From Streptomyces sp. NBC_00271 (GTDB lineage Bacteria; Actinomycetota; Actinomycetes; Streptomycetales; Streptomycetaceae): DNA of 64,000 nt. The stretch covers positions 11,098,001 through 11,162,000 of the forward strand of contig NZ_CP108070.1 of assembly GCF_036178845.1 (NCBI RefSeq). Reading direction: 5' to 3'. The position numbers and the translations under genes are program-made. A model generated the notes under the pieces. The model worked only from the letters and a program-made list of their open reading frames with translations, was not told the origin of the DNA and ran no database searches. Positions within the stretch are counted from its first letter, which is position 1. The number at the start of each line of letters is the position of its first letter. This document shows, piece by piece, positions 35,745 through 45,372 of this stretch.

Positions 35745-37880
35745 TTGGCCCGACAGTTGTCCCGCCGGAAGTTCATGGTCTACTCGCTCGCGGCGTCCAC
35801 ACTGACCCTCGCGGCGCCCGTCGGCTGCGACACGTCGTCGGCGGAGGGTGTCGAGCCCACCGCGGCGGAGGCGCACGGGCCCTCCCGCGTCCTGGTGACC
35901 GGCGCGGACGAGGAGATGCTGGTCCTGGAGGTCACCGCGGCCAACAAGGTGGTCGTACGACTGCCTCGCGTCGAGGTCGGGCAGGGCATCACGACCGCGG
36001 TCGCCATGATGATCGCCGAGGAACTGGACGCCCGGCTCGTCGACGTCGACATCCCGCTCGCCGAGGCCCGCACCAAGGGGAACCAGTACACCGGCGGCTC
36101 GAGTTCCGTCCGTTCCCTGTACGCTCCCGCCCGCGCGCTCGCCGCCACCGCCCGGGCCCGGCTGGTGACCGCGGCCGCCCGGCGCTGGCACCTGCCCGCC
36201 CGGAGCCTGCGTACGCGGGACACGATGGTGGTCGCCCCCGACGGCCGTACGGCCACCTTCGGATCGCTGACGGCGGCCGCCGCCGGGATCCGCCGGCCCG
36301 CCGTGTCGAGCAGGCCCAAGCCCGCGTCCGAGCACAAGGTGATCGGACGGCCGACGGGCCGGATCGACGCGCGGGACATCGCCACGGGCAAGGCGAAGTA
36401 CGCCGGGGACCTGGAGGTGGCCGGGGCGAAGCCGACCGTGGTGGCCCGGCCCCCGACGCTCGGTGGGCGCCTCGTCTCGGTCGACGACCGCGCGGCCCGC
36501 GCGATGCCCGGCGTCCACGCGGTGGTCAAGGTCGCCGGCGGTGTCGCCGTGGTGGCGGAGTCCTTCCACCACGCTTTCAAGGCCCGCGACGCCCTGCGCA
36601 TCACCTGGAGGCCGGGGCCGCTGGCGTCGTTGTCCGACGCCGCCATCCGGTCCCGGTTACGAGCCGCCGTTCCCTCGGCCGGGGCGCCACCGCGGGGATC
36701 GGCGCAGGTCGAGGGAGAGTTCGAGTTCGCCTTCGTCAGCCATGCCCCGATGGAGGTGCTGACCGCGGTGGCGGACGTACGCGCGGACCGGGCCGAGATC
36801 TGGTTCTCCTCCCAGACACCGATGGACGCGCGCGAGAGCATCGCCTCGGCGATCGGACTGCCGAAATCGAAGGTCCGCGTCCATGTCGTGCGCGGAGGCG
36901 GCTCCTTCGGACGGCGGCTGAACTACGATGCCGCGATCGAGGCCGCCCTGATCTCGAAGGCGGCACGGCGACCGGTGAAGCTGATGTGGAGCCGCGGGGA
37001 CGACATCAGGCACGGCCGGATGCGCGGGGCCTCGCATCACCGGATCCGGGCCAGCCATGAGCGGGGCAGGGTGGTGGCCTTCAGCCATGCGATGGCCTCG
37101 GTGAGCGAGTCGTACGAGCGGCAGGGCGTGGCCGTTCAGGGCGGCGTGGCCGTTCGGGGCGGTGTGACCACGGTGGCCGCGGGCCCGCTGCCCAGCGACA
37201 GCGGCCTCTACAACTTCGGGCGCGTTTCGGGAAGTTCGGGCTCGGTCGAGCTGGCGATGCCGCTCGGAGCCTGGCGGTCGGTGGACTCCGGGACGATGCG
37301 CACCGCGGAGGAGATCGTCGTCGACGAGGTCGCCGCCGAGCTGGGCAAGGACCCGGTGGCCTTCCGGCGCGGCACGCTCAGGAACAAGGCGGTCAAAGCC
37401 GTACTCGACAAGGTCGCGGCCGCCGGACACTGGGGTCGGCGCCTGCCGTCCGGCCAGGCACAGGGTGTGGCCGTGCACGAGGAATACGGCTCCTGCGTGG
37501 CCTGCCTGGTCGAGATCGACGCCACCGACCCGAAGAACCCCCGGGTGACCAGGGTGGTCATGGCGGCCGATGTCGGAACGGCCGTCAACCCGCGTGGACT
37601 CGAGGCCCAGCTCATGGGCACCGCCGTCGACGGCATCTCCACCGTGCTGCGGGCCGGACTGCACATCGACCGGGGTGCGGTACGCGAGGGCAGCTTCGCC
37701 GACTTCCGCTACGCCCGCCAGCAGCACTCCCCGTTGCACTTCGAGGCGCACATCGTGCCGTCACGGCGCGAGCCCGGCGGGGCAGGCGAGCTCGGCGTGC
37801 CGGCGGCGGCCGGTGCCGTGGCGAACGCCTACGCCCGTGCGACCCGTACCAAGCCCCGCCGCTTCCCGATCAACTTCTGA
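35745..37880 (+). CDS. Molybdopterin-binding subunit, isoquinoline/aldehyde oxidoreductase type
   Basis: A 711-residue xanthine-dehydrogenase-family large subunit with a Tat signal (SRRKFMVYSLAASTL), hence exported folded. Mo-cofactor domains are visible: VVRLPRVEVGQGITTAVAMM, GGSSSVRSLYAP, VRGGGSFGRRLNYDAAIEA and the C-terminal GAGELGVPAAAGAVANAYAR with the catalytic Glu region (GGAGELG). Pattern fits IorB-like enzymes that hydroxylate N-heteroaromatics or oxidise aldehydes. TTG 35745 follows GAGGAG by 7 nt. The 2Fe-2S partner follows 21 nt downstream; no FAD subunit is present, so electrons probably go to a membrane acceptor. Confidence 0.9.
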   Translation: MARQLSRRKFMVYSLAASTLTLAAPVGCDTSSAEGVEPTAAEAHGPSRVLVTGADEEMLVLEVTAANKVVVRLPRVEVGQGITTAVAMMIAEELDARLVDVDIPLAEARTKGNQYTGGSSSVRSLYAPARALAATARARLVTAAARRWHLPARSLRTRDTMVVAPDGRTATFGSLTAAAAGIRRPAVSSRPKPASEHKVIGRPTGRIDARDIATGKAKYAGDLEVAGAKPTVVARPPTLGGRLVSVDDRAARAMPGVHAVVKVAGGVAVVAESFHHAFKARDALRITWRPGPLASLSDAAIRSRLRAAVPSAGAPPRGSAQVEGEFEFAFVSHAPMEVLTAVADVRADRAEIWFSSQTPMDARESIASAIGLPKSKVRVHVVRGGGSFGRRLNYDAAIEAALISKAARRPVKLMWSRGDDIRHGRMRGASHHRIRASHERGRVVAFSHAMASVSESYERQGVAVQGGVAVRGGVTTVAAGPLPSDSGLYNFGRVSGSSGSVELAMPLGAWRSVDSGTMRTAEEIVVDEVAAELGKDPVAFRRGTLRNKAVKAVLDKVAAAGHWGRRLPSGQAQGVAVHEEYGSCVACLVEIDATDPKNPRVTRVVMAADVGTAVNPRGLEAQLMGTAVDGISTVLRAGLHIDRGAVREGSFADFRYARQQHSPLHFEAHIVPSRREPGGAGELGVPAAAGAVANAYARATRTKPRRFPINF

Positions 37881-37901
37881 TCGCTGTCCGAGAAGGTGCC
37901 G

Positions 37902-38390
37902 ATGCCCTCCTATTCCTTCGTTCTCAACGGAAAGCCGGTCACCGTCGAGGCCCCCGCCGACATGCCGCTCCTGTGGGTACTGCGCGACCTGCTGCACGTC
38001 ACCGGGCCCAAGTACGGCTGTGGCGTGGGCGTTTGCCGTGCCTGCACCAGCCACCTGGACGGGGCGGAGATCCAGCCCTGTGTCGTCCCGGTCGCGGACT
38101 GCGTGGGCCGTGGGGTCACCACCATCGAGGGCCTGGCCGACGGCGACACCCTGCACCCCGTGCAACAGGCGTGGCTCGACTGCGATGTCGCTCAGTGCGG
38201 CTTCTGTCAGCCTGGCCAGATCATGGCCGCCGCGGCCCTGCTCAAGAAGACGTCCCGGCCCACCGACGACGACATCGACCGTATCGAGAACGTCTGCCGC
38301 TGCGGCACGTACTCCCGGATCCGCGAGGCGATCAAGAAAGCCTCCGTCGCCGACGACCATGTGACCCGCCCCGGTCAGAGCCACCCTTGA
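37902..38390 (+). CDS. 2Fe-2S subunit of the molybdenum hydroxylase (IorA-like)
   Basis: A 162-residue protein with two 2Fe-2S centres: plant-ferredoxin-type [15 protein letters not shown] plus C near residue 62, and the helical second centre [10 protein letters not shown] with [12 protein letters not shown]. Length and order match IorA-type small subunits. ATG 37902 follows GAGAAGG; a GTG 6 nt earlier is the alternative. It lacks its own Tat signal and is presumably carried out with the large subunit. Confidence 0.92.
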   Translation: MPSYSFVLNGKPVTVEAPADMPLLWVLRDLLHVTGPKYGCGVGVCRACTSHLDGAEIQPCVVPVADCVGRGVTTIEGLADGDTLHPVQQAWLDCDVAQCGFCQPGQIMAAAALLKKTSRPTDDDIDRIENVCRCGTYSRIREAIKKASVADDHVTRPGQSHP

Positions 38391-38420
38391 GGCACGTGGT
38401 GGCGTTCGGTGCCGGTGGGG

Positions 38421-38861
38421 TCAGGCGTCCGCGACCTTCGCCGTGACGGGTGTGCCGATCTCGACCGTGCGGCTGACCGTGCAGAGCCGGTCGTGGGAGG
38501 TCTTGACCGCCCGGGGGAGGATCGCGCGGGCGCGGTCGCCGAGTTCGTCGTCCGGGAAGGTGACGGAGAAGGTGACCGCGAGGTCGGTCATCCGGTTTCC
38601 GAACTCGTCATTGATCTTGTTGCCCGTGACGGAGACGGTGAACCCGGTGGGCTCCGCGTGGCGGGCGGTGGCGACATCGACGTCGGCCGCGGTACAGCCC
38701 CCGATCGCGGCGAGCAACAGCTCGACCGGGGTGAAGTCGGTGCCGCCGTGGGGATCGGAGCTGGTGCCGAAGCTGATCGTGCCGCCGCGAGGGTTCGTCG
38801 CGGTGAAGTGGCCGGTGGCGGTCCGCTCGACGGTGACGGAGCGCGGGGTGTTTTCGGTCAT
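38421..38861 (-). CDS. OsmC-family protein
   Basis: A 146-residue OsmC/Ohr-fold protein: GGTDFTPVELLLAAIGGCTA carries the first conserved Cys, and DRLCTVSRTVEIGTPV the second, near the C-terminus. These reduce organic peroxides or act in osmotic stress. ATG 38861. Converges on the 2Fe-2S gene with a 30-nt gap. A member of the YhfA-like branch is possible. Confidence 0.88.
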   Translation of the reverse strand: MTENTPRSVTVERTATGHFTATNPRGGTISFGTSSDPHGGTDFTPVELLLAAIGGCTAADVDVATARHAEPTGFTVSVTGNKINDEFGNRMTDLAVTFSVTFPDDELGDRARAILPRAVKTSHDRLCTVSRTVEIGTPVTAKVADA

Positions 38862-38950
38862 GCCGACGACACTAACGCGCAGGTGGCGAGACCTGGCCCC
38901 GCCGACGGTGCGACGCGAAGAAACGGCGCCCGCGCATCCCCGTCCCCGTC

Positions 38951-39175
38951 CTACGGGGTGCCTCTCAGGGGCTGCAGTACGGCGGCGCCGACCCGCAGGA
39001 GCGCGGACAGGGGTGGCTCGACCCAGCGGGTCAGTTCGCGCTGCAGGGCGGGGTCGAGCTCGATGGTCACCCGGACGTATCGGGTGTGCAGGTGAGTGAC
39101 CTTGACGGGACGGGACGCGGCGACGTCCGGTTCGCGCTGCAATGCCGCTCGGTAGGTGTCCTTGCGCTGGTTCAC
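38951..39175 (-). CDS. Small partner protein of the ParA-like ATPase
   Basis: A 74-residue protein starting at a GTG that overlaps the ParA stop (GTGA). Contains KVTHLHTRYVRVTIELDPAL then QRELTRWVEP, compatible with a short strand-helix DNA-binding fold such as ribbon-helix-helix, but no family is certain. Overlap and order match small centromere-binding partners of ParA proteins. Role in DNA or cargo positioning is inference. Confidence 0.6.
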   Translation of the reverse strand: MNQRKDTYRAALQREPDVAASRPVKVTHLHTRYVRVTIELDPALQRELTRWVEPPLSALLRVGAAVLQPLRGTP

Positions 39176-39807
39176 GCCTTGTCCTGACGTTTGATGAGTT
39201 CGTCTGCGAGGTCCATGTATGCCGAGCCCTTGACCTCGACCGGGCTGCCGAACGACTGGGCGTACAAGTCGAGTCGGGGAATGTGGGTGGACAACACGTC
39301 GAAGCCCCGCTCGGTGAGGGCTTCGCGAGCGTCGGCATCGGGGCCGGTGCGCGTGGCATCGGGACGATTGGTGCGGTTCAGCAGGACAGCGGCACGGGCC
39401 GGCTGGGCCCGCAGCGACTGCACGTCGCTCATCTCGCTGCCGATGGGTGCCATGCGATCCAGCTCGATGGGGGCCGGGGTCAGCGGCACGATCCACTCGC
39501 TCGCGTATCTCATGATGCTCCGCGCGATGTGGGCATGGTCCTCCAGCTGCGGGGCGTCGAACACCACGGCCTGTCGGTTGCCGAGAAAGTCGTTCACACG
39601 CCGATGCACGTCGCCCACCGGAAAGGCGATCACCGGAAACGGGAAGCCTCCCGCCAGTTCGCTCCAGCGCAAGGCGGAGGAGGCGGGGTCACTGTCCACC
39701 AGCAGGGGTGAGAGGCCCGACTCGTGCAGGGCGTGGGCCAACCAAACCGCGCTGGTCGTCTTTCCCACTCCGGGTTTCAGGTTCACAAAGGCATAGCTCA
39801 GCGACAC
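39172..39807 (-). CDS. ParA-family ATPase
   Basis: A 211-residue ATPase with a deviant Walker A (LKPGVGKTTSAVWLAHAL, signature Lys present), Walker A' region LLVDSDPASSALRW and AVVFDAPQLED as switch. These position DNA or protein cargo. It is shorter than chromosomal ParA and not next to parB or the origin region, so an orphan or plasmid-derived module. Start GTG 39807 is preferred; TTG 39816 is also in frame. No clear ribosome site, with TAGCGT about 9 nt upstream: possibly leaderless. Confidence 0.82.
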   Translation of the reverse strand: MSLSYAFVNLKPGVGKTTSAVWLAHALHESGLSPLLVDSDPASSALRWSELAGGFPFPVIAFPVGDVHRRVNDFLGNRQAVVFDAPQLEDHAHIARSIMRYASEWIVPLTPAPIELDRMAPIGSEMSDVQSLRAQPARAAVLLNRTNRPDATRTGPDADAREALTERGFDVLSTHIPRLDLYAQSFGSPVEVKGSAYMDLADELIKRQDKA

Positions 39808-39927
39808 GAGACGCAACGCTAACGGTCGCGAGCGGCCGACTGCCGTCGGCGCGGCACACGCTCTCCCTTTTCACCCTGCGGCGCCGTGAATCATTCGTAG
39901 GGGCTAACGCGGAAGGTCGACGGCGGA

Positions 39928-40470
39928 TCAGTCGGCCAGCGCGGAGGCCAGCTCCCGCGCGGCTTGCACGAGTTCCTTGTCCGGTTCGTCGAGCAGGCGC
40001 TGGATCGTCTCGCTGTGGGCGCGCACGGCTCGGCGTGCCTCGCGTTCCCAGCCCACATAGTTCTCACGGCGATTGAGCAGCTTGGGGTAGGCGATGGCCG
40101 TACTCTCCCACTGCCGGGCGTCGGCGATGCTCTTCAGCAGCTGGAGGACCTGCACACGGCAGGGGACTTGAGGGAGCTGGGCGAGTTCCCACAGGAAGGG
40201 GACCGTGGCGGCGGTGGCCTGGTCCACGACGAAGCCGTACTGGCAGATGCGTTGCCGTAGACGCGCGAGCGCGGAAACGGCGGTGGCTTCGTCACCCGTG
40301 GTGATGGCCGCGAGCAGGGAAGGGATGCCCGTGGCGGACCCGGTGGAGTCCTGGAGCTCGGGCCATGGGACGTCTCTCAGGTTCTTCAGGGTTGTCTCCA
40401 TGTCCACTCCCACGAGAGGCGTTGCGTGATGCCGTGCGCCGGGCGGCTCTGCCGATGCGGCGGCTGTCAT
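39928..40470 (-). CDS. Hypothetical helical protein, HEAT-like
   Basis: A 180-residue soluble protein rich in helix-forming repeats: GIPSLLAAITTGDEATAVSA, ATVPFLWELAQLPQVPCRVQ, then RRAVRAHSETIQRLLDEPDK. The spacing resembles HEAT or armadillo repeats, but no family is certain. Start taken at ATG 40470, which overlaps the stop of the ATPase gene (ATGA); ATG 40401 with GGGAG is an alternative. It may be cotranslated with the anti-sigma-like ATPase. Confidence 0.6.
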   Translation of the reverse strand: MTAAASAEPPGARHHATPLVGVDMETTLKNLRDVPWPELQDSTGSATGIPSLLAAITTGDEATAVSALARLRQRICQYGFVVDQATAATVPFLWELAQLPQVPCRVQVLQLLKSIADARQWESTAIAYPKLLNRRENYVGWEREARRAVRAHSETIQRLLDEPDKELVQAARELASALAD

Positions 40471-41057
40471 GTCGGACCTTGCCAGGGCGGTGATGTCGGC
40501 CGAGACGGGGGAGTGGACAGCATCGCCCAGACGGTCTTGCCTGCACGCGAGCGAGTCCAGCCCCAGTGCTCGGACAGTTCCTCGACGATGCGCAGGCCGC
40601 GGCCGTGGACTTCCAGCGAAGCGTCCGTGCGTGGGTAGACGGGCGGGCTCTCGTACTGATCGGTGACGGCGCACACGAGATGGGCGCGTCGAAGCGTCAG
40701 ATTGAGCCGTACGCCGTTCTGCCCATCGGCGGAGTGCGGTGCCGCGTGGAGTACCGCGTTCGTGGCCAGTTCGTTGACGATGAGGACGGCGTCGTCACTG
40801 CGGTGGTCCAACTCCCAGTGGCCAAGGGTGCTGCGGGTGAAGGCGCGCGCCTGGGCGAGCCCCTGGCGGGTGTCGGTGATGCACAGGCTGGCGAATCTGG
40901 GTGAGTTGCACGCGGGATCGCTCCCCCCGGGCCGCTCTTGCTCCGCGACGGAGGAGCGCGCTTCTTCCATGAGTGAGCCGGTCGGAGCGGCTCGACCCGA
41001 CGATGGCGCAGCCCTGCCGCTTGCAAGGCTCGGTGCTTCGCGTGCAGGTAAGGACAC
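40467..41057 (-). CDS. RsbW-like ATP-binding regulatory protein
   Basis: A 196-residue protein with an N-terminal disordered stretch and a GHKL ATPase domain: DDAVLIVNELATNAVLHAAP is the N box and VHGRGLRIVEELSEHWGW the G box region. Such stand-alone domains act as anti-sigma or partner-switch kinases in Streptomyces. GTG 41057 has GGGAG 5 nt upstream; an in-frame ATG at 41126 is the alternative. Divergent from a DUF397 gene across the palindrome at 41141, the arrangement of WhiJ-like modules. Confidence 0.82.
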   Translation of the reverse strand: MSLPAREAPSLASGRAAPSSGRAAPTGSLMEEARSSVAEQERPGGSDPACNSPRFASLCITDTRQGLAQARAFTRSTLGHWELDHRSDDAVLIVNELATNAVLHAAPHSADGQNGVRLNLTLRRAHLVCAVTDQYESPPVYPRTDASLEVHGRGLRIVEELSEHWGWTRSRAGKTVWAMLSTPPSRPTSPPWQGPT

Positions 41058-41140
41058 GACATCTCCCTGATGCGACGTCAGGTTCGGTGCGGCAACAGTG
41101 CGGTTGACTCGCGAGCTATTATCCATCCTGACAGCGCCCG

Positions 41141-41168
41141 TCGTGCAATTTCACGGGAAATTGCACGA
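41141..41168. promoter_or_regulatory. 28-bp operator palindrome of the DUF397/HTH module
   Basis: Perfect 12-bp arms (TCGTGCAATTTC and its complement) around ACGG, 84 nt upstream of the ATPase start and 91 nt upstream of the DUF397 start. AT-rich core in a GC-rich genome and central placement in a divergent region mark it as a strong operator, most likely for the DUF5753 HTH protein. Confidence 0.7.
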
Positions 41169-41258
41169 ATGGTGGCTGGGGCAGGCCGCACGGGTTCGGT
41201 CCGCTCCAGTGGGCGGCCGACCTGTACACCGTGGTGGAACGTGAACAAGGAGAGTGCG

Positions 41259-41489
41259 GTGCCGTCAGTGCGAAACGGAATGCGGGCCAGTTCACTGGGT
41301 GTTCGCTGGGTGAAGAGTCGGCGCAGCAACGCCGAAGGCAACTGCGTCGAGGTGGCGTCCCTGGCCGAGGGAGGCGTGGCGCTGCGCAACTCGCGCGACC
41401 CCGACGGGCCGGCCCTCATCTACACAGCGGCTGAAGTGGCCGCTTTCCTGGCCGGGGCGAAGGACGGGGAGTTCGACCATCTGGTGTGA
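41259..41489 (+). CDS. DUF397 protein
   Basis: A 76-residue protein with the DUF397 core: RWVKSRRSNAEGNCVEVASL, then VALRNSRDPDGPALIYTAAE and VAAFLAGAKDGEFDHL. Family members are small antagonists of neighbouring DUF5753/Scr1-type HTH regulators (WhiJ/BldB-like modules). GTG 41259 follows AAGGAG by 6 nt. The HTH partner starts 98 nt downstream. Confidence 0.9.
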   Translation: MPSVRNGMRASSLGVRWVKSRRSNAEGNCVEVASLAEGGVALRNSRDPDGPALIYTAAEVAAFLAGAKDGEFDHLV

Positions 41490-41587
41490 AGCGGAGTCGA
41501 ACGATTCCACTTCTGCCGACGCGTGCGACAGAAGGCCGCGGGATGCGAGGATGGACCCCGTCGTCTGCCGTTCTCCAGGGAGTCAGG

Positions 41588-42508
41588 ATGTCCGTCGAGT
41601 CACCTCGTGTCTCCCGCCTCGAACCGTATCTGACGCGGACCGAGCCCGCTCCGACCTTGCTGAAGATGCTCGTCGGTGTCCAGCTCGCGGGCATCCGCGA
41701 AGACGTCGGCCTCGCGCAGGAACAGGCCGCTCGCGCCATCGGGTTCAGTCCGGCGAAGCTGTCGCGCATCGAAGCCGGCAAGGGCCGTCGGCCGCCCACG
41801 GAAGGCGACGTCCGCGCGCTGTTGGAGCTCTACAAGACCGATGACCATGAGGCGTCGGTTCTGCTCCAACTGCTGCGGCGTGCCGGTGAGCCGGGATGGT
41901 GGCAGCGTTACGACAAGCGGCTGATGCCCGAGTGGTTCGATCGGCTGGTAGGGCTGCAGGAGGCCGCTGCCGCCATCCGCACCTTCGAGATCCAGTACGT
42001 CCCCGGTCTGCTGCAGACTCCGGCCTACACCAGGGCGGTCGTGGAGCGCGGCCTGCCCACGGCACCGGCAGGTGAGGTGCAACGCCGTGTCGAACTGCGC
42101 ATGCGCCGACGTGAACTGCTGCGTCGTGAGGACGGCCCTCAACTGTGGGCGATCATCGATGAGTCGGTCCTGTGGCGCGTACTGGGCAGCCGTGAGGTGA
42201 TGCGCGAGCAGCTCGAGTACCTCGTGGAGATGGCTCAGCGTCCCCAGGTGACGTTGCAGATCGTGCCCCTGGACGTGACGCACGCCTCCGCGCCCGCCAT
42301 CCCCATCACCTACCTGCGCTTCGACGGCCTCGATCTACCCGACATCGTCTACCTGGAGCACATCAGGAGCGCGAACTTCCTGGAGGACCGGGACGAGACC
42401 GAAGAGTACCGACTGGCTCTGGACCGTCTGGGAGACGAGGCCCTCACCCCGCGGGATTCGCTGACGCTGTTGCGGGACACGACCGCGGGGCGCTATTCGA
42501 CCGCGTGA
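41588..42508 (+). CDS. XRE HTH regulator with DUF5753 (Scr1-like) domain
   Basis: A 306-residue protein. HTH at residues about 25-80 (LAGIREDVGLAQEQAARAIG, FSPAKLSRIEAGKGRRPPTE), then the DUF5753 domain with EIQYVPGLLQTPAYTRAVVE, DESVLWRVLGS and FDGLDLPDIVYLEHI. In WhiJ-type modules this protein binds DNA and the small DUF397 protein relieves it. ATG 41588. Ends at a strong hairpin. Confidence 0.92.
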   Translation: MSVESPRVSRLEPYLTRTEPAPTLLKMLVGVQLAGIREDVGLAQEQAARAIGFSPAKLSRIEAGKGRRPPTEGDVRALLELYKTDDHEASVLLQLLRRAGEPGWWQRYDKRLMPEWFDRLVGLQEAAAAIRTFEIQYVPGLLQTPAYTRAVVERGLPTAPAGEVQRRVELRMRRRELLRREDGPQLWAIIDESVLWRVLGSREVMREQLEYLVEMAQRPQVTLQIVPLDVTHASAPAIPITYLRFDGLDLPDIVYLEHIRSANFLEDRDETEEYRLALDRLGDEALTPRDSLTLLRDTTAGRYSTA

Positions 42509-42515
42509 CCGCCTC

Positions 42516-42550
42516 CGGCTCCACCGGCCGAATCCCGCCCGGTGGAGCCG
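42516..42550. terminator. Bidirectional hairpin between convergent genes
   Basis: Perfect 12-bp stem (CGGCTCCACCGG and complement) with an 11-nt loop, 8 nt after the HTH gene stop and 30 nt before the methyltransferase stop. Confidence 0.75.
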
Positions 42551-42579
42551 ACGGGAGCAGTCCCGTGGTCCTACGGCCC

Positions 42580-43398
42580 TTATCGGATCCGGCCAACGCC
42601 GCCGAACTCGACCCATTCCTGGGTGAGCTGACGGGGTGCGACTTCGCTGTCGGGCCGCCAGGTGGACACCTCCACCAGACCGGGCTCCAGGACGTCGAGG
42701 TCCTCGAACCACTCCGCCACGTCCTTCTCCTGGCGGACCCTGCCCCAATGCCCCTGGGTCGCCTGATCCATGAAGTCGGTGACGAACTCCCGGACCTTCT
42801 CGTCCTCGCTGACCAGCTGGCACATCACCATGAAGCTGCCGGGCACGAGCCGTTCGGCCACCCGATGGGTCACAGCGAGCGGACCGTCGGTCTCTCCATC
42901 CGGAATGCAGTGGAAGACCGAGTTGAACAGCACGGCCACCGGCTGCGAGAAGTCGAGCAGGCGCTGAGTGTCCGGGTGGGAGAAGATCTTCTCCGTGTCA
43001 CGCAGATCGGCGTGGATGACCGTGGTGCGGTCATTCTGGTCCAGCAGCGCCCGTCCGTGCACCAGCACCATCGGATCGTTGTCGACGTACACCACGCGCG
43101 ACGAGGGATCGACGCGTTGCGCGACCTGGTGGACGTTCTCCTGGGTGGGCAGGCCGGACCCGTGGTCGAGGAACTGCCTGATGCCGTACTCGGCCGCGAG
43201 CGTCCCGACGACCCGCTGCAGGAAGCGCCGGTTGTTCAGCGCCAAGGCGCGCGTGCTGGGCACGACCTTGTCCAACTCCGCGCAGGCTGCCCGATCGGCT
43301 GCGTAGTTGTCCTTGCCGCCCAGGTAGTGGTCGTACATGCGAGCGGCCGTGGGTACGGTGGCGTCGATCTTCGTGGACAACTGCTTTCCAGCCTGCAT
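42580..43398 (-). CDS. SAM-dependent methyltransferase-like protein (DUF574)
   Basis: A 272-residue protein of the DUF574/Methyltransf_19 family, expanded in Streptomyces. It starts VPTAARMYDHYLGGKDNYAA, has a SAM-site-like FLDHGSGLPTQENVHQVAQR, VVYVDNDPMVLVHG and an AVLFNSVFHCIPD segment. Substrate unknown; often located near DUF397/HTH modules as here. ATG 43398 follows GGGGGA. The 232-nt gap to pgm is AT-richer around 43436-43470 and probably holds both promoters. Confidence 0.85.
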   Translation of the reverse strand: MQAGKQLSTKIDATVPTAARMYDHYLGGKDNYAADRAACAELDKVVPSTRALALNNRRFLQRVVGTLAAEYGIRQFLDHGSGLPTQENVHQVAQRVDPSSRVVYVDNDPMVLVHGRALLDQNDRTTVIHADLRDTEKIFSHPDTQRLLDFSQPVAVLFNSVFHCIPDGETDGPLAVTHRVAERLVPGSFMVMCQLVSEDEKVREFVTDFMDQATQGHWGRVRQEKDVAEWFEDLDVLEPGLVEVSTWRPDSEVAPRQLTQEWVEFGGVGRIR

Positions 43399-43630
43399 CG
43401 TTCCCCCAGCTCCAAGCTGCTTCTAGTGGCTTGGCTTGACAGACAATACATCCTAGGCAATGGGCAATTGGGGATACCAGCCTGTTGACCGAGGATCTCC
43501 GGGACAGCACCCGCGAGACCCTCTGGTCCGGTGCGTGTCCAGTCCTCGCCGTGGCACCGTGCGACCGTGCCGCCCGGTGAGGAAACATGGGACCGCAAGC
43601 GATGAACAACCGAGGTGGAGGTGCGGGTAC

Positions 43631-45271
<1,641 letters not shown>

Positions 45272-45302
45272 CGCCCGGCGTGTGACCCGGGCGGATGCGG
45301 AT

Positions 45303-45339
45303 GCGGACAAGGGCTGTTGTCGCAACGGCGCTTGTCCGC
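45303..45339. terminator. Long hairpin between pgm and the FAD monooxygenase
   Basis: GCGGACAAG pairs with CTTGTCCGC (9 bp), extended after one mismatch by GCTGTTG/CAACGGC (with one G-U) to a TCG loop. A further copy of CTTGTCCGC follows at 45349-45357, allowing an alternative fold. It separates two convergent genes. Confidence 0.7.
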
Positions 45340-45372
45340 AACAGCTCTTGTCCGCAAGGGTCCTTCAGCCCG

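Noticed and set aside
38951..39807. Integrated plasmid or ICE marked by ParA
   Set aside because: No integrase, replication, transfer gene or tRNA attachment site in the flanks.
43436..43441. TTGACA as -35 of pgm
   Set aside because: No acceptable -10 at 16-19 nt spacing towards pgm was found.
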